Source of the DNA: an uncultured Flavobacteriaceae bacterium | Lineage (GTDB): Bacteria > Bacteroidota > Bacteroidia > Flavobacteriales > Flavobacteriaceae | Reading direction: 5' to 3' | Assembly (NCBI GenBank): GCA_913020295.1 | Contig: CAJWAA010000012.1 | Span: forward strand, 1-64,000 | Length of the DNA: 64,000 nt | In this document: positions 21,158-29,610 of the stretch, piece after piece | Layout of the letters: each line of letters starts with the position of its first letter | Numbering within the stretch: the stretch's first letter is position 1 | The notes under the pieces: generated by a model | Database searches by the model: none | Told to the model about the DNA's origin: nothing | Seen by the model: only the letters and a program-made list of their open reading frames with translations | Translations under genes and position numbers: made by a program

Positions 21158-22348
21158 ATGAATCTACATGAATATCAAGGCAAAGAGATTTTATCTAGTT
21201 TCGGAGTTGACGTCCAAAACGGTATTGTTGCTAATAATTCTGATGAGGCAGTATCTGCAGCGGAGAAGCTTACGGCAGATACGGGAACCTCTTGTTATGT
21301 TATTAAGGCCCAGATCCACGCTGGGGGTCGAGGTAAAGGTGGAGGGGTAAAATTTGCTAAAAGTTTAGATGATGTCAGGTCTTTATCAGAGCAAATCATA
21401 GGAATGCAACTGATTACGCCTCAAACCCCGCCAGAGGGTAAAAAAGTCAATAAGGTACTGATCGCAGAAGATGTTTATTACCCTGGAGATTCAGAACCCA
21501 AAGAATTTTATATTTCGGTTTTACTCAACCGATCCACCGGAAATAACATGATCATGTATTCTACTGAAGGAGGAATGGACATTGAAGCGGTAGCCGAAAA
21601 AACTCCCGAGTTGATTTTTACTGAAGAAATTGACCCAGCTTTTGGACTTCAAGGCTTTCAAGCTAGAAATTTGGCTTTTAATTTGGGTCTCAGCGGAGTG
21701 GCTTTTAAAGGAATGGTAAAATTTATCACCGCGTTGTATGATGCTTATGTGGGTGCTGATGCTTCTCTTTTTGAAATCAACCCCGTATTAAAGACTTCCG
21801 ATGACAAGATTATTGCAGTAGATGCTAAGGTTACTTTGGACGACAGTGCCCTGTTCCGTCACAAGGAATATGCGGAACTCAGAGACCTATCTGAAGAAAA
21901 CTCCACTGAGGTAGAGGCTCGAGAAGTCGGCCTAAATTATGTCGCACTGGATGGTAATGTGGGATGTATGGTCAATGGTGCAGGATTGGCCATGGCAACT
22001 ATGGATTTAATTAAACAATCTGGTGGTTCTCCAGCCAATTTCTTGGACGTAGGGGGAACAGCGGATGCAGCAAGGGTAGAAACTGCTTTTCGATTAATCT
22101 TAAAAGATCCCAATGTGGCTGCAATTTTAGTTAATATCTTTGGAGGAATAGTGCGTTGCGACCGAGTAGCACAAGGAATTGTCGATGCTTATAAAAATAT
22201 GGGAGATGCTATTGATGTACCCATTATCGTGCGTTTACAAGGAACTAATGCCGATATAGCCAAAAAGTTAATCGACGATTCAGGCCTAAATGTTTTGTCT
22301 GCGATAGCTTTTGAAGAAGCTGCACAAAAGGTACAGGAAGCTCTTTGA
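21158..22348 (+). CDS. sucC: Succinate-CoA ligase (ADP-forming) subunit beta
   Basis: A 396-residue ATP-grasp protein that opens with MNLHEYQGKEIL and carries KAQIHAGGRGKGGGVK (nucleotide site), LFEINPVL and DAKVTLDD (metal site) and a C-terminal CoA-ligase fold with LVNIFGGIVRCD. With SucD it makes ATP from succinyl-CoA in the citric acid cycle. sucD is not adjacent, so the two subunits are encoded apart, as often in Bacteroidota. It is divergent from lysA. Confidence 0.98.
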   Translation: MNLHEYQGKEILSSFGVDVQNGIVANNSDEAVSAAEKLTADTGTSCYVIKAQIHAGGRGKGGGVKFAKSLDDVRSLSEQIIGMQLITPQTPPEGKKVNKVLIAEDVYYPGDSEPKEFYISVLLNRSTGNNMIMYSTEGGMDIEAVAEKTPELIFTEEIDPAFGLQGFQARNLAFNLGLSGVAFKGMVKFITALYDAYVGADASLFEINPVLKTSDDKIIAVDAKVTLDDSALFRHKEYAELRDLSEENSTEVEAREVGLNYVALDGNVGCMVNGAGLAMATMDLIKQSGGSPANFLDVGGTADAARVETAFRLILKDPNVAAILVNIFGGIVRCDRVAQGIVDAYKNMGDAIDVPIIVRLQGTNADIAKKLIDDSGLNVLSAIAFEEAAQKVQEAL

Positions 22349-22461
22349 TTGCCATTTTGACATAAATTTTAGAAAATTTAACGACAAATTGTCACCTATT
22401 TTGTGATGGTATAGGATTTGAATTAAATTTTTAAAAATGTTTAATTTAAAATTTTAACATC

Positions 22462-22878
22462 ATGAATTTAATTAAAAGACAAAATCCCATTTTTACCTCT
22501 TTTATCGATGATTTATTTCATAACCAAGATTGGAATCATATAAGCACAAACATTCCAGCAACCAATATCGTTGAAGCCGATGATCATTTCAATATACAAT
22601 TGGCCGTTCCAGGGAAGAAAAAAAGTGATTTTACAATTGAGTTCGAAGAGAGTATATTGACCATTTCCTCTGAAACAGAGACAAAATACACAGAAAAGGA
22701 TGGCACCTTTACTCGTAAGGAATTTAGCAGCAACTCTTTTAAAAGATCATTCTGTGTTCCTGAAACGGTATCTGCTGACAAGATCAGCGCAAGTTACAAA
22801 GATGGAATCTTGATGGTCAGTCTTCCCAAAAAAACAGAGGCTCTGCCCCAACCTAAAAAATTAATTTCGATAAAGTAA
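22462..22878 (+). CDS. Small heat shock protein (Hsp20/alpha-crystallin family)
   Basis: A 138-residue protein with a short N-terminal arm and an alpha-crystallin domain (about 32-128). It contains the family-typical FNIQLAVPGKKKSDF and YKDGILMVSLPKK (the GxLxxxxPK-type end), and a short tail ending LISIK, a possible I-x-I dimer-exchange motif. Such chaperones hold unfolded proteins until ATP-dependent refolding. No CIRCE or other heat-shock operator is evident upstream; the 113-nt leader region is extremely AT-rich. A strong terminator follows. Confidence 0.95.
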   Translation: MNLIKRQNPIFTSFIDDLFHNQDWNHISTNIPATNIVEADDHFNIQLAVPGKKKSDFTIEFEESILTISSETETKYTEKDGTFTRKEFSSNSFKRSFCVPETVSADKISASYKDGILMVSLPKKTEALPQPKKLISIK

Positions 22879-22901
22879 ATTAGTTAATTTGTATTATTTT
22901 G

Positions 22902-22931
22902 AAAAGCTTGGTGGAGTCACCAAGCTTTTTT
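22902..22931. terminator. Terminator between convergent hsp20 and uvrB
   Basis: A perfect 12-bp stem (AAAAGCTTGGTG with CACCAAGCTTTT) around a 4-nt loop (GAGT), followed by T residues on the plus strand. On the minus strand the hairpin starts inside the last codon of uvrB and is followed by only four T residues, so it may work in both directions but better for hsp20. Confidence 0.88.
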
Positions 22932-24921
22932 ATTGAAGTTGGTTTTGCAAGGATTTGATTTCGTCCCTGAGCCGAGCGGCTTCAATAAAGTCTAGATCTT
23001 TGGCGGCGGCCTCCATGGATTTTCTGGATTTGCGGATTTTTTTTTCTATTTCCTCTTTACTCAAATAGCGGTTTTTGGCTTCGGTGGCTTTTCGATTACT
23101 TAACTCTTGAGCGTAGGTTGCCACCGAATTTTTGGACAATGCATTGTCCAATGACTTATTTAGTGACTTGGGAATCATATTGTTTTTTAGATTGTAAGCC
23201 TTTTGTTTATCCCTTCGATAAAGGGTTTCATCGATGGTTTTTTGCATGCTTTTGGTTATGTTCTCGGCATACATTATGGCCTTTCCATTGACATTTCGTG
23301 CTGCCCGACCCACGGTTTGAGTTAAAGAACGGTGACTTCTTAAAAAACCTTCTTTGTCTGCATCCAAAATAGCTACCAGAGACACTTCAGGTAGGTCCAA
23401 GCCCTCTCTTAAGAGGTTGACTCCAACTAATACGTCGAATAATCCTTTGCGCAGGTCTTGCATGATCTCAACCCGTTCCAAGGTGTCCACATCACTGTGG
23501 ATGAATCGACAACGGATGTTGACCCTTGCGAAATATTTCGTCAATTCCTCTGCCATTCTTTTGGTTAGAGTGGTCACTAATGTGCGCTCGTCTTTTTCTA
23601 CCCTGCCTTGTATTTCCTCGATTAGATCATCGATTTGGTTCAAACAGGGCCGGATCTCTATTTCCGGATCCAGCAGTCCCGTGGGTCGAATGATCTGTTC
23701 TACATATACCCCTTCGGTTTGTTTGAGTTCGTAGTCTGCCGGAGTAGCACTCACATAAAGTACTTGATTTTGCATGGCTTCAAACTCCTCAAATTTTAAG
23801 GGTCGGTTGTCCATGGCGGCCGGTAAACGGAAGCCGTAATTGACTAGGTTTTCTTTTCGACTTCGATCCCCTCCATACATGGCATGAACCTGAGAAATGG
23901 TTACATGGCTTTCGTCCACCACCATCAAATAATCATCGGGAAAATAATCTAGCAAACAGAAAGGCCGTGTTCCAGGGTCTCTACCGTCCAAATAGCGGGA
24001 ATAATTCTCAATTCCGGAACAATAGCCCAATTCTCTTATCATTTCCAAATCAAACTCGGTGCGTTCATGCAACCGCTTGGCTTCCAAAAAACTACCGTTG
24101 GTATTGAAATAATCAACCTGTTTTACTAAGTCGTCTTGAATCTGCGCGATGGCGTTCTTGAGAATGTCGGGTGAGGTGACAAACATGTTGGCGGGGAAAA
24201 GGGTAACATTATCAAATTTTTCCAAAAGTTGGTTTTCTATGGGGTCAAAAGATTCAATTTCTTCGATCTCATCGCCAAAAAAATGGATTTTAAAGGCCAA
24301 ATCTGCATAGCCGGGAAAGATGTCAATGATATCACCGTTGACCCTAAAATTTCCTCGGTTAAACTCACCTGTTGTTCGCGAGTAAAGGCTTTGAACCAAT
24401 CGGTACAAGAGTTGGGTTCTCGAGATGACCTCTCCTTTTTCAACAGCAATAACATTTTTTTGAAACTCTACTGGATTCCCAATTCCATACAAACAGGAGA
24501 CAGAGGCAACTACCAAAACATCCCTTCTTCCGGAGAGTAGGGAGGAGGTGGTACTCAAACGCAGCTTTTCAATTTCTTCATTGATAGACAGGTCTTTTTC
24601 GATGTACAAACCACTGGATGGGATATAGGCTTCGGGCTGATAGTAATCGTAATAAGAAACAAAATACTCAACGGCATTCTTGGGAAAAAACTGTTTGAAT
24701 TCTGAATAAAGTTGAGCAGCCAGGGTTTTGTTGTGGGCCAGAACCAAAGTGGGACGTTGTAATTCTTTAATGACATTGGCCACCGTAAAGGTTTTACCGG
24801 AACCGGTAACCCCTTGCAGTGTGACATATTTTTCCCCTTCGGAAAAACCCGTTGAAATTTGGCGTATAGCCTCGGGTTGGTCTCCTGTCGGTGAAAAGTG
24901 GGATTCCAGTTTAAATTGCAT
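22930..24921 (-). CDS. uvrB: Excinuclease ABC subunit UvrB
   Basis: A 663-residue protein with Walker A GVTGSGKTF (about 37-45), the beta-hairpin region SYYDYYQPEAYIPSSG, helicase motif LMVVDESHVTISQ, the GRAARN motif and a C-terminal UVR domain (about 626-662) that binds UvrC. UvrB verifies DNA damage after UvrA loading. The ATG at 24921 lies 4 nt after a well-formed promoter, so transcription probably begins at or next to the start codon. It converges on hsp20 with the terminator between them. Confidence 0.98.
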   Translation of the reverse strand: MQFKLESHFSPTGDQPEAIRQISTGFSEGEKYVTLQGVTGSGKTFTVANVIKELQRPTLVLAHNKTLAAQLYSEFKQFFPKNAVEYFVSYYDYYQPEAYIPSSGLYIEKDLSINEEIEKLRLSTTSSLLSGRRDVLVVASVSCLYGIGNPVEFQKNVIAVEKGEVISRTQLLYRLVQSLYSRTTGEFNRGNFRVNGDIIDIFPGYADLAFKIHFFGDEIEEIESFDPIENQLLEKFDNVTLFPANMFVTSPDILKNAIAQIQDDLVKQVDYFNTNGSFLEAKRLHERTEFDLEMIRELGYCSGIENYSRYLDGRDPGTRPFCLLDYFPDDYLMVVDESHVTISQVHAMYGGDRSRKENLVNYGFRLPAAMDNRPLKFEEFEAMQNQVLYVSATPADYELKQTEGVYVEQIIRPTGLLDPEIEIRPCLNQIDDLIEEIQGRVEKDERTLVTTLTKRMAEELTKYFARVNIRCRFIHSDVDTLERVEIMQDLRKGLFDVLVGVNLLREGLDLPEVSLVAILDADKEGFLRSHRSLTQTVGRAARNVNGKAIMYAENITKSMQKTIDETLYRRDKQKAYNLKNNMIPKSLNKSLDNALSKNSVATYAQELSNRKATEAKNRYLSKEEIEKKIRKSRKSMEAAAKDLDFIEAARLRDEIKSLQNQLQ

Positions 24922-24925
24922 CTTG

Positions 24926-24956
24926 CAAAACTAAAGTTAAAATAACCTTTCTACAA
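24926..24956 (-). promoter_or_regulatory. uvrB promoter, adjacent to the start codon
   Basis: On the minus strand TTG (24956-24954), a 20-nt spacer and TAGTTTTG (24933-24926) match the Bacteroidota consensus; the ATG follows after 4 nt. This is one of the best promoter matches in the window and implies a leaderless mRNA. Confidence 0.75.
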
Positions 24957-25015
24957 TATTATTCTAATGTTTTAGCTTATTAACTCGATATAGAAACTCA
25001 ATTCAGAAAAAGAGG

Positions 25016-25023
25016 TATTTTTG
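25016..25023 (+). promoter_or_regulatory. -7 box before the kinase-like gene
   Basis: TATTTTTG, ending 13 nt before the GTG start at 25037. No TTG at the usual distance. Confidence 0.4.
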
Positions 25024-25036
25024 TTAAAAAACTATT

Positions 25037-26098
25037 GTGGAGGAGAAATTGATTTCTAAAAAAAAGCCTTTTTTTTCGATATCAGATGCGTTGATGCATT
25101 TTTTGAAAAAATACGACCGTTGGATGGATTCCTCAATCAGTTACGAAGATTTGTTGCGTTTTTCCGGTTCTGTAGTTGTATATGACAAAAATGATAATGA
25201 CACCCTATGGGTTAGGGTTTACTATTCCGATTCAGATAGGGAAGAAATAGATCACCATCTCAAAACTATATATACCCAATTGCATTCAGATGGAGGTGAT
25301 TCCTCTTTACCAGATCTTAACATTGATGCGATTGACTACTGCACCTTTGGCAATTCAAAACCTTTTCGGATAAAAATTAGAAATATATTGAACGATAACT
25401 TCACCTATTTCTATGTTAAGAAAACTGATGCCTCCAGGGTTTATGGGCTGGAATTTGAACACATCCTTTCGCCCTACAACCTAAATTATATGGTCAATCA
25501 CGATACTTTGATCGAGGAACATATCGCAGGGATTCCCGGTGATGTATTTATTAAGGATTATTTAACCCAGTGCAGTTCGACAGAAAAAGCGCAAATCGCC
25601 AAAGAGTATGTCAAATTCAATGAACGTTGTATGGTACGCTTGTTAGGAGATATGCGGGCCTACAATTATGTAGTGATTCCCATTCACGATTTCGATAAGG
25701 TGATATACAAGATCAGGGCCATAGATTTTGACCAACAATGTTTTGAAGGTAAATTTTCAGTCTATCGTCCCCAATTCTTTAAAGAAAATCACCCATTAAT
25801 GTTGGTGATCAAGGAGAAGTTAAGTCACGAGTCCATTGTTCAATACAAAATTGAAGAACGTTCTATCTTATCCCGACGATTGATCAACTCTGGCAATCGG
25901 ATTGATTTTTTAGTGAATATAATGAAGAATGATCGTTTGTCCATCCCGGAAAATCTCGAAAACTTAAAAAACGAAATTTTTGCATTTACGAAAGATGATG
26001 CTTTTACAAAAAGCAAATCCATGGGTGAGTTGATGCAAGCCGCCTTTGACTATATGCGAAGGAATTACCAAAATGTCAGTTTGGGGGATTTGCTCTAA
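25037..26098 (+). CDS. Uncharacterised protein with kinase-like motifs
   Basis: I do not recognise this 353-residue protein as a named family. Its motif order resembles a protein-kinase or APH fold: a glycine-loop-like FGNSKPFRI (104-112), a strand with Lys YFYVKKT (K128/K129), glutamates at E139/E141, a hinge-like IEEHIAGIPGD (159-169), a catalytic-loop-like LLGDMRAYNYVV (D205, N210), then IRAIDFD (D230, D232) in the DFG position. No membrane segment or signal peptide is seen. A leucine-rich N-terminal part (1-95) precedes the putative kinase lobe. The start is GTG at 25037. It converges with the next gene with stop codons overlapping by four bases. A kinase role is an inference. Confidence 0.7.
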   Translation: MEEKLISKKKPFFSISDALMHFLKKYDRWMDSSISYEDLLRFSGSVVVYDKNDNDTLWVRVYYSDSDREEIDHHLKTIYTQLHSDGGDSSLPDLNIDAIDYCTFGNSKPFRIKIRNILNDNFTYFYVKKTDASRVYGLEFEHILSPYNLNYMVNHDTLIEEHIAGIPGDVFIKDYLTQCSSTEKAQIAKEYVKFNERCMVRLLGDMRAYNYVVIPIHDFDKVIYKIRAIDFDQQCFEGKFSVYRPQFFKENHPLMLVIKEKLSHESIVQYKIEERSILSRRLINSGNRIDFLVNIMKNDRLSIPENLENLKNEIFAFTKDDAFTKSKSMGELMQAAFDYMRRNYQNVSLGDLL

Positions 26099-26586
26099 TA
26101 AAATTGGTCATCGTTAAATTCATCTTCCTCTAAGTCATCCTGTTCATTGATAGATTCTTCAAAACCTTCCTCAGCGATAAAATCTTTATTTGGTGGGGTT
26201 TCCGGTACTTCACCATGGGAAAAAATCAAACTTGGATAACCCTTGAGATAGTCTTTCTTGGCAGTTTCCATCAATTCCACAAAAAACGTCCACAGGTTTA
26301 AGAAATCGTAAACGTAGATCAGACGGTTTTCATTTTCTGATAAAATATTATTGAGGGGTTTTTCGTTGAGAGCTTCCTCCCCAACCCCCATGTCAACTAA
26401 GGGCAGTTCCTCGCCTTGGATCCAATTCTCATCAGAACGGTAAAAGGAAGCCATTTCGTTTCCGGCGAAGCCAAAGGACTGAGAGACCGCATCGTGCAGT
26501 TCCTCTAAAGTGGCAGTGGCTTCGATTTCAAAATCTCGGATAACATCGGTTTCTGTATCCAAAATTACGCGAATTCTATATATCAT
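26095..26586 (-). CDS. Plasmid pRiA4b ORF-3-like family protein
   Basis: A 163-residue acidic protein. The N-terminal part, YRIRVILDTETDVIRDFEIEATATLEELHDAV and the following QSFGFAGNEMASFY and GEELPLVDMG, fits the pRiA4b ORF-3/IS1096 passenger TnpR-like fold. The end is strongly acidic (EEDEFNDDQFY). Family function is not established, and the mobile-element name reflects first sightings rather than a mobile context. It overlaps the 3' end of the heme A synthase gene by 11 nt, the same strand, so it is probably translated from that operon. Confidence 0.75.
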   Translation of the reverse strand: MIYRIRVILDTETDVIRDFEIEATATLEELHDAVSQSFGFAGNEMASFYRSDENWIQGEELPLVDMGVGEEALNEKPLNNILSENENRLIYVYDFLNLWTFFVELMETAKKDYLKGYPSLIFSHGEVPETPPNKDFIAEEGFEESINEQDDLEEDEFNDDQFY

Positions 26587-27595
26587 AGGACTTTCTGTTT
26601 GACATCAATTGTAAAATAAAAAAGGTTTGCGCCCCGAACAGCAAGGCAGCAAAAATTAAATGTAAAGGTTGAGAGCTGAATGGGAAATCGAGATAAAACA
26701 TTAATATACCTGTAAATATCTCCAATCCAATCAATCCCAAAATTTGATTAAAGATTTTGACATTAAGTTTCATTTTTCGCAACTTCCAAAAAATCATTAG
26801 GTGTACTCCCAAAACCAGCAGTGATAAAGTTCGGTGAACATAAAATTTGATGGGAGCAGGGTCAAGCCATTTTCCGGAAGGTTCATGCATTTGTATATCG
26901 ATAAATTGTCGAACTTGGGTTCCAAGTACAATTTGGAATAGGGTTAAAAGTAGGGCAAACCAAGCCCAAATTTTTATTGTGTTATTAACGGGAACCGAAA
27001 ATACCTTTTTTTGAACTTTAAAAAGTAAAAAGACCAGTCCCAATACGATCAACAAAGCCATAATCATGTGTATACTGATGCGATAAGGAGCCAGGTTAGA
27101 ATCAACAACAGTTTTTCCCAACCAAGCCTGGAATCCCATCCCCAAGAGAATCAAAGTTGAAATGAAAGGATAAGTGATGCTTTTTTTCCAATTCATAAAG
27201 GACAAAACCGTCATGATTAAAACGGCCAGCCCGGCTAAAGCTCCCAACAAGCGATTCAGATATTCAATCCAAGTATGGTAGGGATTGAATAGGACATAGT
27301 TGTGCTTGGTGTATAGATCCCAGTTGTCTTCATCAAATGAATCTAACGATGAAAAATTCTTATTGGCGACCCTGAGCTCCTCTTTTAGAATAATGACTTG
27401 TCCTTCGGTGTATTTATGATCGGGTTTCCAGTCCAGTTGAGCCCTTTCGGTTGGAGGAATCAAATAACCAAAACATTTAGGCCAATCGGGGCATCCCATT
27501 CCGCTGCCAGTCATTCTGACAATGGAACCGGCAGCAACGACTAAATAAACCAAGATCAGACTGATCTTGACCGATCTTATAAAACTATTCTTCAT
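26576..27595 (-). CDS. Heme A synthase (CtaA/COX15 family)
   Basis: A polytopic membrane protein of about 339 residues. The opening helix holds the family signature VAAGSIVRMTGSGMGCPDWP, and later helices carry the heme-ligand histidines (YHTWIEYLNRLLG, SIHMIMALL, YVHRTLSLLVLGVHL). It oxidises heme O to heme A for cytochrome c oxidase. The ATG at 27595 is preferred over a TTG at 27604, because it gives the usual short N-terminus; even so it overlaps the end of cca by 11 nt. No ctaB or oxidase genes are adjacent. Confidence 0.9.
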   Translation of the reverse strand: MKNSFIRSVKISLILVYLVVAAGSIVRMTGSGMGCPDWPKCFGYLIPPTERAQLDWKPDHKYTEGQVIILKEELRVANKNFSSLDSFDEDNWDLYTKHNYVLFNPYHTWIEYLNRLLGALAGLAVLIMTVLSFMNWKKSITYPFISTLILLGMGFQAWLGKTVVDSNLAPYRISIHMIMALLIVLGLVFLLFKVQKKVFSVPVNNTIKIWAWFALLLTLFQIVLGTQVRQFIDIQMHEPSGKWLDPAPIKFYVHRTLSLLVLGVHLMIFWKLRKMKLNVKIFNQILGLIGLEIFTGILMFYLDFPFSSQPLHLIFAALLFGAQTFFILQLMSNRKSYDI

Positions 27596-29015
27596 GAGCC
27601 TCAAGTCCTATTTCCTTTCCTTTTTTTAACATTAAATTAAATGCTGCCTCATATTCATTTGGGATTTCACCTTCAAGTATGGCCTCTTTAATCGCCTCTT
27701 TGATCAAGCCTATTTCTCTGCAAGGCTTTAAATTAAATTCCTTCATGATCATTTCTCCGGTTACTGGTGGTTGAAAATTTCTTATGTGATCTCTCTCCTC
27801 AACTTCCTTGATTTTTTGTCTAACAATTTTAAAGTTATTATGATAGCGCTTAAATCGAGCGGGATTTTTGGTCGTGATGTCAGCTTCACACAAACAAATT
27901 AAATCCTCCAAGATATCGCCAGCATCGAAAACTAGCCTCCTAACGGCAGCATCGGTAACGATATCATTAGCAATAATTATGGGCCTGGAACTCATCATCA
28001 CGAGTTTTTTTACGTATTTCATTTTTTCGTTTAGAGGCATTTTAAGACGTTTAAAAAGCTTGTAGACCATTTTTGAGCCCACAAATTCGTGACCATGAAA
28101 CGTCCATCCGATTTTGGGGTGTAGCTTTTTGGTCGGGGCTTTTCCTATATCGTGTAAAAGTGCCGCCCAGCGCAGCCACAAATCATCAGTGTATTCACAA
28201 ATATTGTCAACAACCTCAAGGGTATGGTAGAAATTGTCTTTATGTCTTTGCCCTTCAATTTCCTCGATTCCCTTGAGTTGGGTTAGTTCAGGGAGTATAC
28301 GTCCCAACAAACCAATTTGTTCCAGCATCAAAAATCCATTGGAAGGTTGAGGTGTCAGTATTATTTTATTTAGTTCCTCTACGATACGCTCTTTGGAGAT
28401 GATTTCAATACGTTGGGCATTTTTTTGGATTGCATTTAGGGATTGTTTTTCAATTTCAAAATTCAGTTGAGAGGCAAACCTAACGGCGCGAAGCATTCGC
28501 AGGGGATCGTCTGAGTAGGTTATACCCGGTTCCATTGGAGTTCTGATGATCCCATTTTGTAGGTCCTCCAAACCGTTGAAGGGATCGATGAGTGTTCCTT
28601 TGTTCTGCGCATTCAAGCTAACGGCCAGGGTATTGATGGTAAAGTCCCTTCTGTTTTGATCGTTTTCCAAAGTCCCCTTAGTGATTTGTGGATTTCGACT
28701 TTCTTTTGAATAGGACTCTTTTCTTGCGCCCACAAATTCGAGGCTAATATCTCGCCATTGTACCATAGCAGTGCCATAGGATTTAAAAACTTGGACTGCT
28801 TGTGCACCCGGCAATTCTTTTTGAACCGCCCTGGCCAGTTCAATACCTGACCCCACAGCTACAACGTCAATGTCTTTGGCTTTTACCCTGCCAAGTAAAT
28901 GGTCACGTACAAAGCCTCCAACCAAGTAGCTCTCTAGGGACAAATTTTCTACACAGCGAGCCAAGGTTTGAAATACCTCTTTTTGGAAAACAGTATGGAA
29001 GTCTTTGTTTAGCAT
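27585..29015 (-). CDS. cca: CCA tRNA nucleotidyltransferase/poly(A) polymerase family protein with HD domain
   Basis: A 476-residue class II nucleotidyltransferase. Its N-terminal domain has LVGGFVRDHLLGR and KDIDVV (catalytic aspartates of the GGx..DxD pattern), then RRDFTINTLAV and the neck region DDPLRMLRAVRFA. An HD domain with AALLHDIGK follows (about 285-294), and a C-terminal RNA-binding region. It adds CCA to tRNA 3' ends; whether the HD domain hydrolyses a cyclic phosphate as in E. coli is not shown. It starts 2 nt after tsaC-like stop, in one operon. Confidence 0.93.
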   Translation of the reverse strand: MLNKDFHTVFQKEVFQTLARCVENLSLESYLVGGFVRDHLLGRVKAKDIDVVAVGSGIELARAVQKELPGAQAVQVFKSYGTAMVQWRDISLEFVGARKESYSKESRNPQITKGTLENDQNRRDFTINTLAVSLNAQNKGTLIDPFNGLEDLQNGIIRTPMEPGITYSDDPLRMLRAVRFASQLNFEIEKQSLNAIQKNAQRIEIISKERIVEELNKIILTPQPSNGFLMLEQIGLLGRILPELTQLKGIEEIEGQRHKDNFYHTLEVVDNICEYTDDLWLRWAALLHDIGKAPTKKLHPKIGWTFHGHEFVGSKMVYKLFKRLKMPLNEKMKYVKKLVMMSSRPIIIANDIVTDAAVRRLVFDAGDILEDLICLCEADITTKNPARFKRYHNNFKIVRQKIKEVEERDHIRNFQPPVTGEMIMKEFNLKPCREIGLIKEAIKEAILEGEIPNEYEAAFNLMLKKGKEIGLEAHEE

Positions 29016-29017
29016 GA

Positions 29018-29569
29018 TTAGGCTCTCAAAAGTGATATTTCCCCCGTAGGTTCAATTTTTATGATTCGTGATGGCTGTGGGTTGACTTTGTCTTTGTCTT
29101 TGTCAATTTCGATGATATGGTCTACTCCCAAGAGAATTTCCTTATCGATGTCTGAGAATTTTTGAGGGTGGGGGGAGCCGCTGATGTTGGCCGATGTAGA
29201 AATCAAGGGTTTTCCAAATGCATTGATCAATGGAGTACAAAAATGATGATTCACAATTCTAAGGGCGATAGTATTTTCTTGGGCAACAGCATTTTGAGCA
29301 ATGCCCTTGGGGTTGTTATAAATTACAGTTGTGGGTCTTTTATCATTGATGTATTGGTCGAGTTTTTGGGGCAAATCACGGATGTATTTTTTGAGCATCC
29401 AAACATTAGATACCATACAAACCATAGCTTTACTGTCGGGTCTTTTTTTTAAATTATAGATCTTACGAACAGCCTCAGGGTTGGTGGCATCACAAAGAAT
29501 ACCCCATATGGTATCGGTGGGGGAAAGGAGTAGCCGACCGGCTTCCAGCATTTTGACGATCTCTTCCAT
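29018..29569 (-). CDS. L-threonylcarbamoyladenylate synthase family (TsaC/YrdC)
   Basis: A 183-residue single YrdC domain. Motifs include LLSPTDTIWGI, KRPDSKAMVCMVS and ISTSANISGSPHP, and the protein is short, without the Sua5 C-terminal domain. It makes threonylcarbamoyl-AMP for the t6A37 modification of tRNA. The short YciO-like paralogue of the family cannot be excluded. The gene has a near-ideal promoter 8 nt upstream of the ATG, and is followed closely by cca, so two tRNA-maturation enzymes share a transcript. Confidence 0.9.
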   Translation of the reverse strand: MEEIVKMLEAGRLLLSPTDTIWGILCDATNPEAVRKIYNLKKRPDSKAMVCMVSNVWMLKKYIRDLPQKLDQYINDKRPTTVIYNNPKGIAQNAVAQENTIALRIVNHHFCTPLINAFGKPLISTSANISGSPHPQKFSDIDKEILLGVDHIIEIDKDKDKVNPQPSRIIKIEPTGEISLLRA

Positions 29570-29577
29570 TGATTACA

Positions 29578-29608
29578 CAAAAATAGGGCTTTCTCTCTGC
29601 TTGATCAA
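29578..29608 (-). promoter_or_regulatory. Promoter before the tsaC-like gene
   Basis: On the minus strand TTG (29608-29606), 20-nt spacer and TATTTTTG (29585-29578), 8 nt before the ATG. Any 5' leader would be only a few nucleotides long. Confidence 0.72.
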
Positions 29609-29610
29609 TT

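Noticed and set aside
22349-22461. A riboswitch or heat-shock operator before hsp20
   Set aside because: The region is AT-rich with only short imperfect palindromes; no CIRCE-like inverted repeat is present.
26095-26586. A mobile element, from the IS1096/pRiA4b name of the family
   Set aside because: No transposase, terminal inverted repeats or target-site duplications are seen nearby.
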